NCBI GenBank assembly: GCA_937884235.1
Contig: CALGBT010000768.1
Coordinates: 1-5,409, forward strand
Length of the DNA stretch: 5,409 nucleotides
Direction: 5' to 3'
Origin: an uncultured Pseudomonadota bacterium
GTDB lineage: Bacteria; Myxococcota_A; UBA9042; CAIXZC01
A program made the position numbers and the translations under genes. The notes under the pieces were generated by a model. It was not told where the DNA came from and did no database searches. It saw only the letters and a program-made list of their open reading frames with translations. The first letter of the stretch is position 1. Every line of letters begins with the position of its first letter. This document shows, piece after piece, positions 1-5,409 of the stretch.

Positions 1-2255
1 GCGGCCTTCTTCTTCTCTTCGGCCTTTTTCTCGGCCTTCGCCTTGGCTTCGGCCTTCTTTTCTTCTGCGGACTTGCCAGAATCGAGCTTGCGCTCTTCCA
101 GTTCCTTGGCCTTGGCTTCTTCTGCTGCCGCCTTGGCAGCCTCTTCCGCAGCTAGCTTGGCGGCCTCTTCTGCGGCCTTTGCTGCGGCTTCTTCGGCCAT
201 CTTCTTGGCGGCTTCTTCCTCGGCCAGGCGGGCCGCGTCATCTGCGGCCTTTTTGGCGGCTTCCTCTTCGGTAAGCTCGGTGGAGGCCGGGGCTTCAACG
301 TCGGCCGTCAGTGCAACATCGGCTCTGGCGGTAAATTCCCCGAAGTCCTTCTGGATGGTATCCAGTTGAGCGACGGCTGCGTCAATCATCTTGCCTGACT
401 CGGGAATGGCCAGTTCAGCGGCCCTTGTCTGGAAGCCAGCAACTTCAGCGATGAGGTTGTTGATCTCGCCGACTTTGAGCAGGTTTGACTTATCTTGCCA
501 CTGTTCCTTCTTAGTCTTAAGCATGTTCCGGTATTCGCCCACACGCTCATTGAACTTCATGAGGTTCTGCTGGGTCTCGAGTGCCTTGCGCTGGGCTTCC
601 TTCATGACCTTATCGGCAAGAAGTTTCTGCTCCGCCTGTTCCTTGGCTTCCCGTTCGCGCTCTTTCTCGGCGACCTGGCGGGCCTGCTCCTGGATCTTCT
701 TGAACTCCTCTTCCCTGGAGAGTTCTTCGTCCTTGGTAGCCTTTGATTTGCGCTCCTCCGCTTCTTTCTGGCGGGCCTCTGCCGCCTTCTGCGCTTCGGC
801 CTTGCGTTGTGCCTCAATGGAGGGCTTTCGCGCCGCATCGGCAGCGGGCGTCTCGGCGGTATTCATCGCCGAGATGAGATAGACGAGGGCAGCTACGATA
901 ACCAGGGCCACAGAGATGACGACCACGTAGAACTTGACATTTGAAGGACCCTTCTTGGTGGCCCAGGATTCGGTTACTTCACGGTCAGCAAGCTCCTGGG
1001 GTGACTCAACGAACCAATCTTCGTCGTGGGGTTCTTCGCCCGTGGCCTTAGCTGCGGCGGCTTTCGTCTGTTCTGGAGTGGGGGCTTCGAAGACCTGAGT
1101 GGCGGGGGCTGCGGGCCGCTCTTCAGTAGCTTCCGGCTCGGGGGTTGCGGTCGCCTCTTCACCTGCATCGGCCTCGTCGACGGGGACGTCCCCCATTCTC
1201 AGGGTGTCGCCCTCATCAGCGGCCTCGTCACTGTCTGTGGCCGCATCAGCCTGTTCCATTTGACCAATACCAGCGAACATCATGGTTTCCGAGCGACCGG
1301 CCGCGGCAGGCTGCTCTTGGTCGCCAGTAGCTGCTGCGGCTGCGGTTCCACCACCGACCACGCCGATGATGGCTGGCCAGGCTGGAGCCGGGGGGGATGC
1401 GAACTCCGCGTCGGGGGCGAACTGCTCACGGAAGTCGCGCAATTCGGCAGCCAGGATAGCGTTTGATTCGGTGCGTTTGGTTGGCAGTTTCTGCAGGGCG
1501 CGGAAGATGATCTTCTCGAAATCGTTGATGTGTGCCACGCCGCGTTTGAGCAGGTGGAGGGGTAGTGGCTTTTCGTAGATCTGGCGCTTGAGCGTGGTGT
1601 TGAAGTTGCTGGAGATGAATGGTGGTTTGCCAGTGATCATCTGGTAGACCAGGATTCCCAGGGAGTAGATGTCCCCCTGGTCAGTCCAGCTTTTGCCTGA
1701 ACAGAGTTCCGGCGACATATACTCGGGCGCACCGTAGAAGAGTTCATCCTTCTGGCCAGCCGCAAAGGCTGGGAGGAGAGCGTCAAATCCCCAACCGATG
1801 ATGCGGGCAACCAGGGCCCCACCTTCGGAGCTGGAGACGAGGACGTTATTGGCTGAGAGCCCCTTGTGGGGGACACCTTCAAGGGCCGCCACTCCAAGGC
1901 CGGTGGAGAGTTGGAAGGAGATGTCGAGGGCGTCGTTGAGGGCGAGGCCGCCCTTGGCAAAAGTAACCAAAGGCACCGCGTCGGGCATGGCGCTGACGAA
2001 GAAGCGGGCGCCACTGTCAGTAATGCCGGTGTCGATGACCGGGCAGAGCGTAGGGCTCTGGATGTCGCGTACAACGGCGGCGGCTTGCAGGATGGCAGCA
2101 ACCTGCTCATCACTGACGGCGATGGCGGCGTCGATGACATGTACGGCAACGCCGAAGCCGTCGGAAACGTGCTCACCGTAGAACACGGAACCCAACTTGT
2201 CGCTGTAGAGTTCCCGTTTGATGTTGTAGCTGTTTGCGAGAGTAGTATCGATCAT
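1..2255 (-). CDS. Membrane-anchored PknB-like Ser/Thr pseudokinase with helical Ala/Glu/Lys-rich C-terminal region (partial, C-terminus off window)
   Basis: At least 751 codons are present and the C-terminus lies beyond base 1. The ATG at 2255 is preceded by a good ribosome binding site (AAGGTG, 5-nt spacer). Residues ~10-279 have the protein-kinase fold: the activation-segment end GAPEYMSPE (175-183), DIYSLGILVYQMITGKPPF (195-213) and the late AL-K-P--R motif (253-261) are all well kept. The catalytic positions are not. VAVK is VAVH (His39), the Gly-rich loop keeps only Gly22, HRDLKPxN is HKGLSANN (130-137; Asp to Gly132, Lys to Ser134, Asn137 kept), and DFG is GWG (154-156). I therefore call it a pseudokinase, probably a signalling scaffold or an allosteric partner. 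Residues ~281-441 are an acidic Ala/Pro linker. FYVVVISVALVIVAALVYL starts a membrane helix at 442-464, with Lys residues before it placing the kinase-like domain in the cytoplasm. Residues ~475-751 are charged helix, predicted extracytoplasmic and TolA-like in composition. Partner and signal are unknown. It is transcribed divergently from the sigma gene. Confidence 0.88.
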   Translation of the reverse strand, partial: MIDTTLANSYNIKRELYSDKLGSVFYGEHVSDGFGVAVHVIDAAIAVSDEQVAAILQAAAVVRDIQSPTLCPVIDTGITDSGARFFVSAMPDAVPLVTFAKGGLALNDALDISFQLSTGLGVAALEGVPHKGLSANNVLVSSSEGGALVARIIGWGFDALLPAFAAGQKDELFYGAPEYMSPELCSGKSWTDQGDIYSLGILVYQMITGKPPFISSNFNTTLKRQIYEKPLPLHLLKRGVAHINDFEKIIFRALQKLPTKRTESNAILAAELRDFREQFAPDAEFASPPAPAWPAIIGVVGGGTAAAAATGDQEQPAAAGRSETMMFAGIGQMEQADAATDSDEAADEGDTLRMGDVPVDEADAGEEATATPEPEATEERPAAPATQVFEAPTPEQTKAAAAKATGEEPHDEDWFVESPQELADREVTESWATKKGPSNVKFYVVVISVALVIVAALVYLISAMNTAETPAADAARKPSIEAQRKAEAQKAAEARQKEAEERKSKATKDEELSREEEFKKIQEQARQVAEKEREREAKEQAEQKLLADKVMKEAQRKALETQQNLMKFNERVGEYRNMLKTKKEQWQDKSNLLKVGEINNLIAEVAGFQTRAAELAIPESGKMIDAAVAQLDTIQKDFGEFTARADVALTADVEAPASTELTEEEAAKKAADDAARLAEEEAAKKMAEEAAAKAAEEAAKLAAEEAAKAAAEEAKAKELEERKLDSGKSAEEKKAEAKAKAEKKAEEKKKA
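99..278 (-). repeat. Imperfect 8-residue (24-bp) Ala/Glu/Lys repeat in the pseudokinase tail
   Basis: Residues 660-719 consist almost only of Ala, Glu and Lys. The doublet EE recurs at 688, 696, 704 and 712, giving a unit of about EEAAKxAA. A longer 9-residue unit precedes it at 679, and a related EEEAAKK occurs at 663. The DNA repeats are imperfect because synonymous codons vary. The eight-residue period differs from a coiled-coil heptad, so a long single alpha-helix like the middle domain of TolA is a fair structural guess. Beyond residue 720 the pattern continues as irregular Lys/Glu/Ala clusters to the window edge. Confidence 0.75.
864..932 (-). other. Single transmembrane helix of the pseudokinase
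   Basis: Residues 442-464 are an uninterrupted hydrophobic stretch rich in Val, Ile, Leu and Ala. It is flanked on the N-terminal side by a basic patch (ATKKGPSNVK). The positive-inside rule puts the kinase-like domain in the cytoplasm and the C-terminal helical region outside the membrane, the usual topology of PknB-type receptors. No N-terminal signal peptide is present. Confidence 0.85.
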
Positions 2256-2295
2256 TCGCTCACCTTGTGCAGGTCGCCGGACCTCAGTTCAACTT

Positions 2296-2325
2296 TCACC
2301 TGGCAGCGGCAACCTTGCCAGGTGA
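2296..2325. promoter_or_regulatory. Perfect 10-bp inverted repeat, candidate operator or 5'-leader hairpin
   Basis: TCACCTGGCA (2296-2305) and TGCCAGGTGA (2316-2325) are exact reverse complements separated by 10 nt. The centre lies about 55 bp upstream of the pseudokinase ATG. Two half-sites one DNA turn apart would fit a dimeric regulator. If transcription of the pseudokinase begins further upstream, the same bases would form a stable stem-loop in its leader. No run of T follows on either strand, so an intrinsic terminator is unlikely. Confidence 0.55.
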
Positions 2326-2330
2326 CCTCC

Positions 2331-2347
2331 CGTCCACGCGGACGTGG
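2331..2347. repeat. Small adjacent inverted repeat
   Basis: Two overlapping 5-bp stems can form here: CGTCC/GGACG (2331-2335 with 2340-2344) and CCACG/CGTGG (2334-2338 with 2343-2347). Each has a 4-nt loop, and they are mutually exclusive. It lies 5 bp from the larger inverted repeat. Short GC-rich stems arise by chance in this kind of DNA, so a function is uncertain. Confidence 0.3.
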
Positions 2348-2424
2348 CCAGTCTATTACTCGTAGTCACGTATTGCAATGACAAAAGTTGGCCATCTTGA
2401 GGCACCCTGGCCTCGTCCTTTGCG

Positions 2425-2453
2425 TTGACTTCCGGGGCGGCATCCAATAGCCT
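2425..2453 (+). promoter_or_regulatory. Weak candidate sigma-70-type promoter for the sigma factor gene
   Basis: TTGACT (2425-2430) matches the -35 consensus at five of six bases. At 17-bp spacing the -10 position is TAGCCT (2448-2453), which matches at only three of six. Transcription would begin near 2460, leaving a leader of about 40 nt before the ATG at 2499. No sigma-28-type promoter (TAAA with GCCGATAA) is visible, so autoregulation is not supported by sequence. Confidence 0.25.
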
Positions 2454-2498
2454 GAAGGTCCGTGCCGGGCGGAGTTTCGGCCGTTGGAGGGAGCCTGA

Positions 2499-3269
2499 AT
2501 GGGTCTGCGGGAAGACCTCGATCAACCCTGGGAAGAGTATTGGCTGAAGGGGCCTCTAGGGGCCCGAGACCGGCACTACATCATCAACTGTTTCGTGCCC
2601 CTGGCGAGGGCCATAGCGCGCAGACTGAAGGCAAGCCTTCCGCAGCATGTGGGTTATGATGACCTGGTAAGTGCGGGAATCGTGGGCCTCATTTCCGCGG
2701 TGGACCGCTTCGATCCAGAGCGGGGTCATTTCTTCCGTCGCTACTGTGGGATTCGCATCAAGGGGGCCATGCTTGACGAGTTGCGGCAGTTGGACTGGGC
2801 TCCCCGCTCGGTGCGATTGGAGGGGCGGCAGTTGCGCCAGGTTCGAAATCAGCTGGAGGCGGAGCTTGGGCGTCGTCCCACGGACGCTGAGATGGCTGCG
2901 GGCCTTGACATGGACGCGGCGGAGTACGAGGAGCTGAGCCGCCGTCTGGTGCCACAGAGGATGGTTCAGTTGGAGGACCTGGGGCCTCGGCGCAACGATT
3001 CGGACCGCGTTAGCGGCCTCAACTTCTTGCGGGATCCCAACTCCCCTGACCCCTCCCAAGAGACCGAATTCAAAGATGACTACGAGGTTATGTTACGGGT
3101 CGTCGAAGATCTCAAGGATCGGCCTCGCCAAATGATAACATTCTACTACCTTGAAGGCCTGAACTTAAAGGAAATCGCGGCCATCTTCGGGGTTACCGAA
3201 TCGCGGGTCTCGCAGATTCACACTGCGGCCCTGGAAACGCTGCGCAAAAAAGTACGAAACCTGAGTTGA
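2499..3269 (+). CDS. FliA/WhiG-family (sigma-28-like) RNA polymerase sigma factor
   Basis: A complete 256-residue alternative sigma factor that should direct RNA polymerase to a dedicated promoter set. Its length is close to FliA proteins (about 240 residues). Region 2 spans ~26-106 and is diagnostic: YDDLVSAGIVGLISAVDRFDP (53-73), then RIKGAMLDELRQLDW-PRSVR (86-106), the hallmark of the FliA/WhiG branch. Region 3 follows at ~107-160 (ELGRRPTDAEMAAGL). A hydrophilic linker at ~162-192 leads to region 4 at ~195-253, whose helix-turn-helix is LNLKEIAAIFGVTESRVSQI (221-240), the expected reader of the -35 element. The ATG at 2499 has a strong Shine-Dalgarno GGAGG at 2486-2490 with an 8-nt spacer. 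In region 2 the usual aromatic/Ala residues after Phe-x-x-Tyr are Cys83-Gly84. No flagellar, sporulation or anti-sigma (FlgM-like) gene is nearby, so its regulon cannot be read from context. SigF/SigB-type factors are less likely given the DELRQLDW motif. Confidence 0.93.
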   Translation: MGLREDLDQPWEEYWLKGPLGARDRHYIINCFVPLARAIARRLKASLPQHVGYDDLVSAGIVGLISAVDRFDPERGHFFRRYCGIRIKGAMLDELRQLDWAPRSVRLEGRQLRQVRNQLEAELGRRPTDAEMAAGLDMDAAEYEELSRRLVPQRMVQLEDLGPRRNDSDRVSGLNFLRDPNSPDPSQETEFKDDYEVMLRVVEDLKDRPRQMITFYYLEGLNLKEIAAIFGVTESRVSQIHTAALETLRKKVRNLS

Positions 3270-3389
3270 CTGCTGCCAATGCGGCCCCCATTCCCATTCC
3301 TCGCAGCCGCCCCAAATGTCCTTGCAATTTTGGCCTGTACGGGTTAGAAGAATGCGAATTTTTGTGCGATGTCGCTGGGAAGGGAGTTC
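3270..3389 (+). promoter_or_regulatory. Intergenic gap with candidate promoter for the glycosyltransferase
   Basis: TTGCAA (3322-3327) and TAGAAG (3345-3350) are separated by 17 bp, and each matches the sigma-70 consensus at four of six bases. This predicts a start near 3357 and a leader of about 33 nt. No clear intrinsic terminator lies after the sigma gene: the best stem, GCGGC/GCCGC (3281-3285 with 3306-3310), has a 20-nt loop and no T run. Read-through from the sigma gene therefore remains possible. Confidence 0.35.
3378..3386 (+). promoter_or_regulatory. Ribosome binding site that decides the glycosyltransferase start
   Basis: GGAAGGGAG lies 3-6 nt before the ATG at 3390. An in-frame ATG also exists at 3369 and would add seven residues (MSLGREF), but it has no purine-rich site upstream. 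The frame is closed by TAG at 3345-3347, so no longer start is possible. I choose 3390. Confidence 0.65.
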
Positions 3390-5409
3390 ATGGAAGAACA
3401 AGTGCGCACAACACTGCCGATTGGTGAGCGGGTACCATGGGAGCGACCACGGCACGAGTGGGCTGTCAGGCTCGCGGTTCTGCTGCTTCTGGGCCTGCTG
3501 TTTCTGCCCAACGTTGGGGCCTTTGGTCTTTGGGACCCCTGGGAAACTCATTACGGGGAAGTCAGCCGGAATATGGTTGAATCCTATGACTGGATCAGTC
3601 CGTGGTGGGGCTATCGGGCGAAAATCGGGGCACAGTCACAGCAGGGAACTTACTTCTATTCCAAACCGATATTGATCTTCTGGATGGAGGCGGCAGCGGT
3701 CAGGCTGATTGGCTTCAACGATTGGGCGATCAGGCTGCCCATGGCTCTGTTCGGGTTGCTTGCGTCGTTTTTTACCTTCTATGGGGTGGGGAAGATCTGG
3801 GGGCGGCGAGCGGGGATTATTGGGGGGCTGGTGATGGCTACCAGCCCGCAGTTCTTCTTCCTGGCCAGGCAAGCCCAGACCGACATGATCTACGTGGCGC
3901 CCATGACGGTGGGGTTCGTCTTCTGCCTGCTGGCACTTTTCGGGCCGTGGGAGGGGCGCGTCTCGACGCGAAGCTTGATCTCCAAGGTGCTCTTTGCCGT
4001 TGGCGTGTACTTGCTTGCCACCATTCCGCAGTTCGTGATTCTGGCCACTGACCTGCAGAGCGACGCGGCCTTTGAGAATCTGGCACCGGTGGCGCGCCTG
4101 CTGGCGCTCATTAAGAGCAATGGCACCTACCACGCGCTCATTTATGGGGTCATGAGCTTGGGTTTCCTCGGCTGGTTTGGTGGCCCGTTGCTGCTGCGTT
4201 TGCTGCGGCGCCAGGAACTGGACGAGGAGTTCAAGGACAAGACCTTGCGCGCTGGCTACATACTTATCTTTGCCACCATGGCGGGGTTGGCCAGCCTGGG
4301 CAAGGGCCTATTGGGGTTTGCGTTGCCCGGGGCCGTTGTCTTTGGCTACTTGCTTCTAACCAGGCAGTGGTGGTTGCTGCGGGTCTTCACGATTCCGCGC
4401 ACCATTCTCGCATTTCTCACTGTGGTGCTGCCCTGGTACGTCGCGATGTTCATCAAGCACGGCAACGCGTTTTATACGCGCTTCTTCGTGCACGACCACT
4501 TCAACCGGTTGGGAACTGGGGTCCACCAGATCGATTCGGGAAGTTTTGAGCATTTCCTGAAGTGGCTGGGTATTGGGATGTACCCCTGGGTTGCGCTGGT
4601 TCCGCTCGTCATTCTGTTGCTGAGTCGTTTGCGGCTCTCGTTGAAGACTCGGGACAACCAGTTCAAGCTCTTCGTGTTTCTTTGGTTCTTCATCAGCTAT
4701 CTGCTTTTCACGTTGGCGAAGACGAAGTTCCATCACTACATCTTCCCCGCCCTACCCCCCATGGCGATCCTTATCGGAGTTTCGCTTGCGCAGTTGGTTC
4801 GCAAGCCCGCTTTCGTGGCCCGCGTTGGGGCGGTGTTGGCCATAGGGATCCTCGTTGGAGTCACCTACAACCTGAGTCGGGAACCGCAGCTTTACCGGGA
4901 TCTTTTCACATACAAGTATGACCGCCGGTTGCCCGACCATCTGCCCATCGACGGCGATGCCTCGGCCACTGATCAGACGCCGGCGAGTTGCGGGCAGGAG
5001 CCGGACTGCCTGCCCGGTTCGGATTGCGCCAACGCCGAGTGTGGTCCTCACGAGGAGTGCCAGGAGGACGGCACCTGCTCGGTGGACTGGAATCATACGC
5101 AGTTTTATGCGCACACCACTGATACGGTGCGCTGGGCGCTGAACCAGTCGCTCTTCGAGTATAGTACCTGGATTTGGGTGGCGGGCATCGTCGGGGCTTT
5201 GGGCTTCGCCCTCTTCTACTTCGCTGCGACTCGCTGGGTCGGGCTGGTCCTGCTGCTGGCCCTCGGCATGGGGCAGGCCATGTGGGGGCTCAATGTCTAT
5301 CTCCCGTCGCTCTCTGCCCACTGGTCACAGAAGTACGTCTTTGAGGACTACTATGACCTTTGCGGTGACCGGTTAAGCGAAGTGGAGGTGGAGGCCTACG
5401 CCCCCTTGA
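3390..5409 (+). CDS. ArnT/PMT-like polytopic membrane glycosyltransferase (partial, C-terminus off window)
   Basis: At least 673 codons; the TGA at the very last bases is out of frame, so the protein continues. Members of this GT-C superfamily move a sugar from an undecaprenyl- or dolichyl-type lipid carrier to lipid A, protein or glycan on the outer face of the inner membrane. The visible hallmarks follow the family order. A first membrane helix (~24-46) is followed by WDPWETHYGEVSRNM (48-62), holding the acidic Asp49/Glu52 in the position of the first catalytic loop. Next come YSKPILIFW with Lys92, the RLP motif (~110), ARQAQTDM with Asp165 (second conserved acidic residue), SLGKGLLG with Lys305, and KFHHYIFPALPP (446-457). 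About a dozen hydrophobic helices are spread through the chain. FTYKYDRR (506-513) is followed by a hydrophilic six-Cys insertion (534-563), two more helices (~594-632) and a conserved-looking SAHWSQKYVF near the end. The acceptor and sugar are unknown; naming it arnT would overstate the evidence. Confidence 0.87.
   Translation, partial: MEEQVRTTLPIGERVPWERPRHEWAVRLAVLLLLGLLFLPNVGAFGLWDPWETHYGEVSRNMVESYDWISPWWGYRAKIGAQSQQGTYFYSKPILIFWMEAAAVRLIGFNDWAIRLPMALFGLLASFFTFYGVGKIWGRRAGIIGGLVMATSPQFFFLARQAQTDMIYVAPMTVGFVFCLLALFGPWEGRVSTRSLISKVLFAVGVYLLATIPQFVILATDLQSDAAFENLAPVARLLALIKSNGTYHALIYGVMSLGFLGWFGGPLLLRLLRRQELDEEFKDKTLRAGYILIFATMAGLASLGKGLLGFALPGAVVFGYLLLTRQWWLLRVFTIPRTILAFLTVVLPWYVAMFIKHGNAFYTRFFVHDHFNRLGTGVHQIDSGSFEHFLKWLGIGMYPWVALVPLVILLLSRLRLSLKTRDNQFKLFVFLWFFISYLLFTLAKTKFHHYIFPALPPMAILIGVSLAQLVRKPAFVARVGAVLAIGILVGVTYNLSREPQLYRDLFTYKYDRRLPDHLPIDGDASATDQTPASCGQEPDCLPGSDCANAECGPHEECQEDGTCSVDWNHTQFYAHTTDTVRWALNQSLFEYSTWIWVAGIVGALGFALFYFAATRWVGLVLLLALGMGQAMWGLNVYLPSLSAHWSQKYVFEDYYDLCGDRLSEVEVEAYAPL
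4989..5078 (+). other. Six-cysteine module within the glycosyltransferase
   Basis: Residues 534, 540, 546, 551, 557 and 563 are Cys, spaced 5-5-4-5-5, in a segment rich in Gly, Pro, Asp and Glu. The last part, CGPHEECQEDGTC, looks like the small disulfide-bonded repeats common in secreted proteins of Myxococcota-like bacteria. It sits between FTYKYDRR and the last two membrane helices. By analogy with ArnT, the soluble C-terminal part is periplasmic, where three disulfides could form. Confidence 0.6.

Larger units (their letters stand above)
2256..2498. promoter_or_regulatory. Divergent intergenic region between pseudokinase and sigma factor genes
   Basis: This 243-bp stretch holds no credible gene. 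It separates two genes transcribed away from each other, so promoters for both should lie here. It contains two adjacent inverted repeats (2296-2347), an AT-richer segment around 2353-2390 that includes the palindrome ATTGCAAT (2372-2379), and the ribosome binding sites of both genes at its ends. I found no convincing -35/-10 pair for the pseudokinase. Small open frames that cross the region have no coding signature. Confidence 0.7.

Noticed and set aside
43..882. Long plus-strand open frames opposite the pseudokinase tail (Ser/Ala-rich translations)
   Set aside because: They are antisense shadows of the Ala/Glu/Lys-rich codons. Their low-complexity composition mirrors the repeat, and the minus-strand frame has clear domains.
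1331..1388. AWPAIIGVVGGG segment of the pseudokinase linker as a second membrane helix
   Set aside because: The hydrophobic stretch is too short and is broken by Pro and Gly, followed by poly-Ala and a charged region. The clear membrane helix is at residues 442-464.
2556..3059. Minus-strand open frame across the sigma factor gene
   Set aside because: It is fully inside a well-supported sigma factor gene, has no recognisable motif, and reflects GC-rich codon usage.
3281..3310. GCGGC/GCCGC stem after the sigma factor gene as a terminator
   Set aside because: The stem is only 5 bp, the loop is 20 nt and no T run follows.
3602..4133. Open frames on both strands within the glycosyltransferase gene
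   Set aside because: The frame from 3390 gives continuous membrane helices and family motifs through this stretch. The alternatives have no domain or hydrophobic pattern.
5407..5409. Terminal TGA as the stop of the glycosyltransferase gene
   Set aside because: It is out of frame: the in-frame codon is TTG at 5406-5408, so the gene runs off the window.

Overview
The window is GC-rich and gene-dense. It holds three protein genes and no RNA genes, CRISPR arrays or insertion sequences that I can see. The gene families (a membrane-anchored PknB-like kinase fold, a stand-alone FliA/WhiG-type sigma factor, and an ArnT/PMT-type glycosyltransferase carrying a cysteine-rich 'C-x5-C-x4-C...GTC' module) suggest a Gram-negative bacterium with complex regulation. 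Myxococcota or Bradymonadota-like deltaproteobacteria are my best guess. This is an inference from protein style, with no marker gene to settle it.

Layout. (1) Minus strand, 2255 to beyond base 1: a one-pass membrane protein. It has an N-terminal Ser/Thr-kinase-like domain, an acidic Ala/Pro linker, one transmembrane helix (residues 442-464) and a long Ala/Glu/Lys-rich helical C-terminal region that runs off the window. The kinase domain has lost the ATP-binding Lys, the HRD Asp, the catalytic-loop Lys and the DFG Asp, so it reads as a pseudokinase. (2) 2256-2498: the divergent intergenic region, with a perfect 10-bp inverted repeat, a second small hairpin beside it, and a weak candidate promoter for the sigma gene. 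(3) Plus strand, 2499-3269: a complete 256-residue sigma-28-like factor. (4) 3270-3389: a short gap with a plausible sigma-70-type promoter and no convincing terminator. (5) Plus strand, 3390 to beyond base 5409: a polytopic ArnT-like glycosyltransferase of at least 673 residues, truncated by the window edge, with a six-cysteine insertion near its C-terminus.

How they may work together. The pseudokinase and the sigma factor are transcribed divergently from a shared 243-bp region that contains the inverted repeats, so shared control is possible. No flagellar gene or FlgM-like anti-sigma factor is visible, so the sigma factor may serve a non-flagellar regulon. A cell-envelope theme (transmembrane sensor-like pseudokinase, alternative sigma factor, lipid-linked sugar transferase) fits the three genes, but it is an inference from proximity. 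The most notable observation is the catalytically dead kinase domain next to a sigma-28-like gene.
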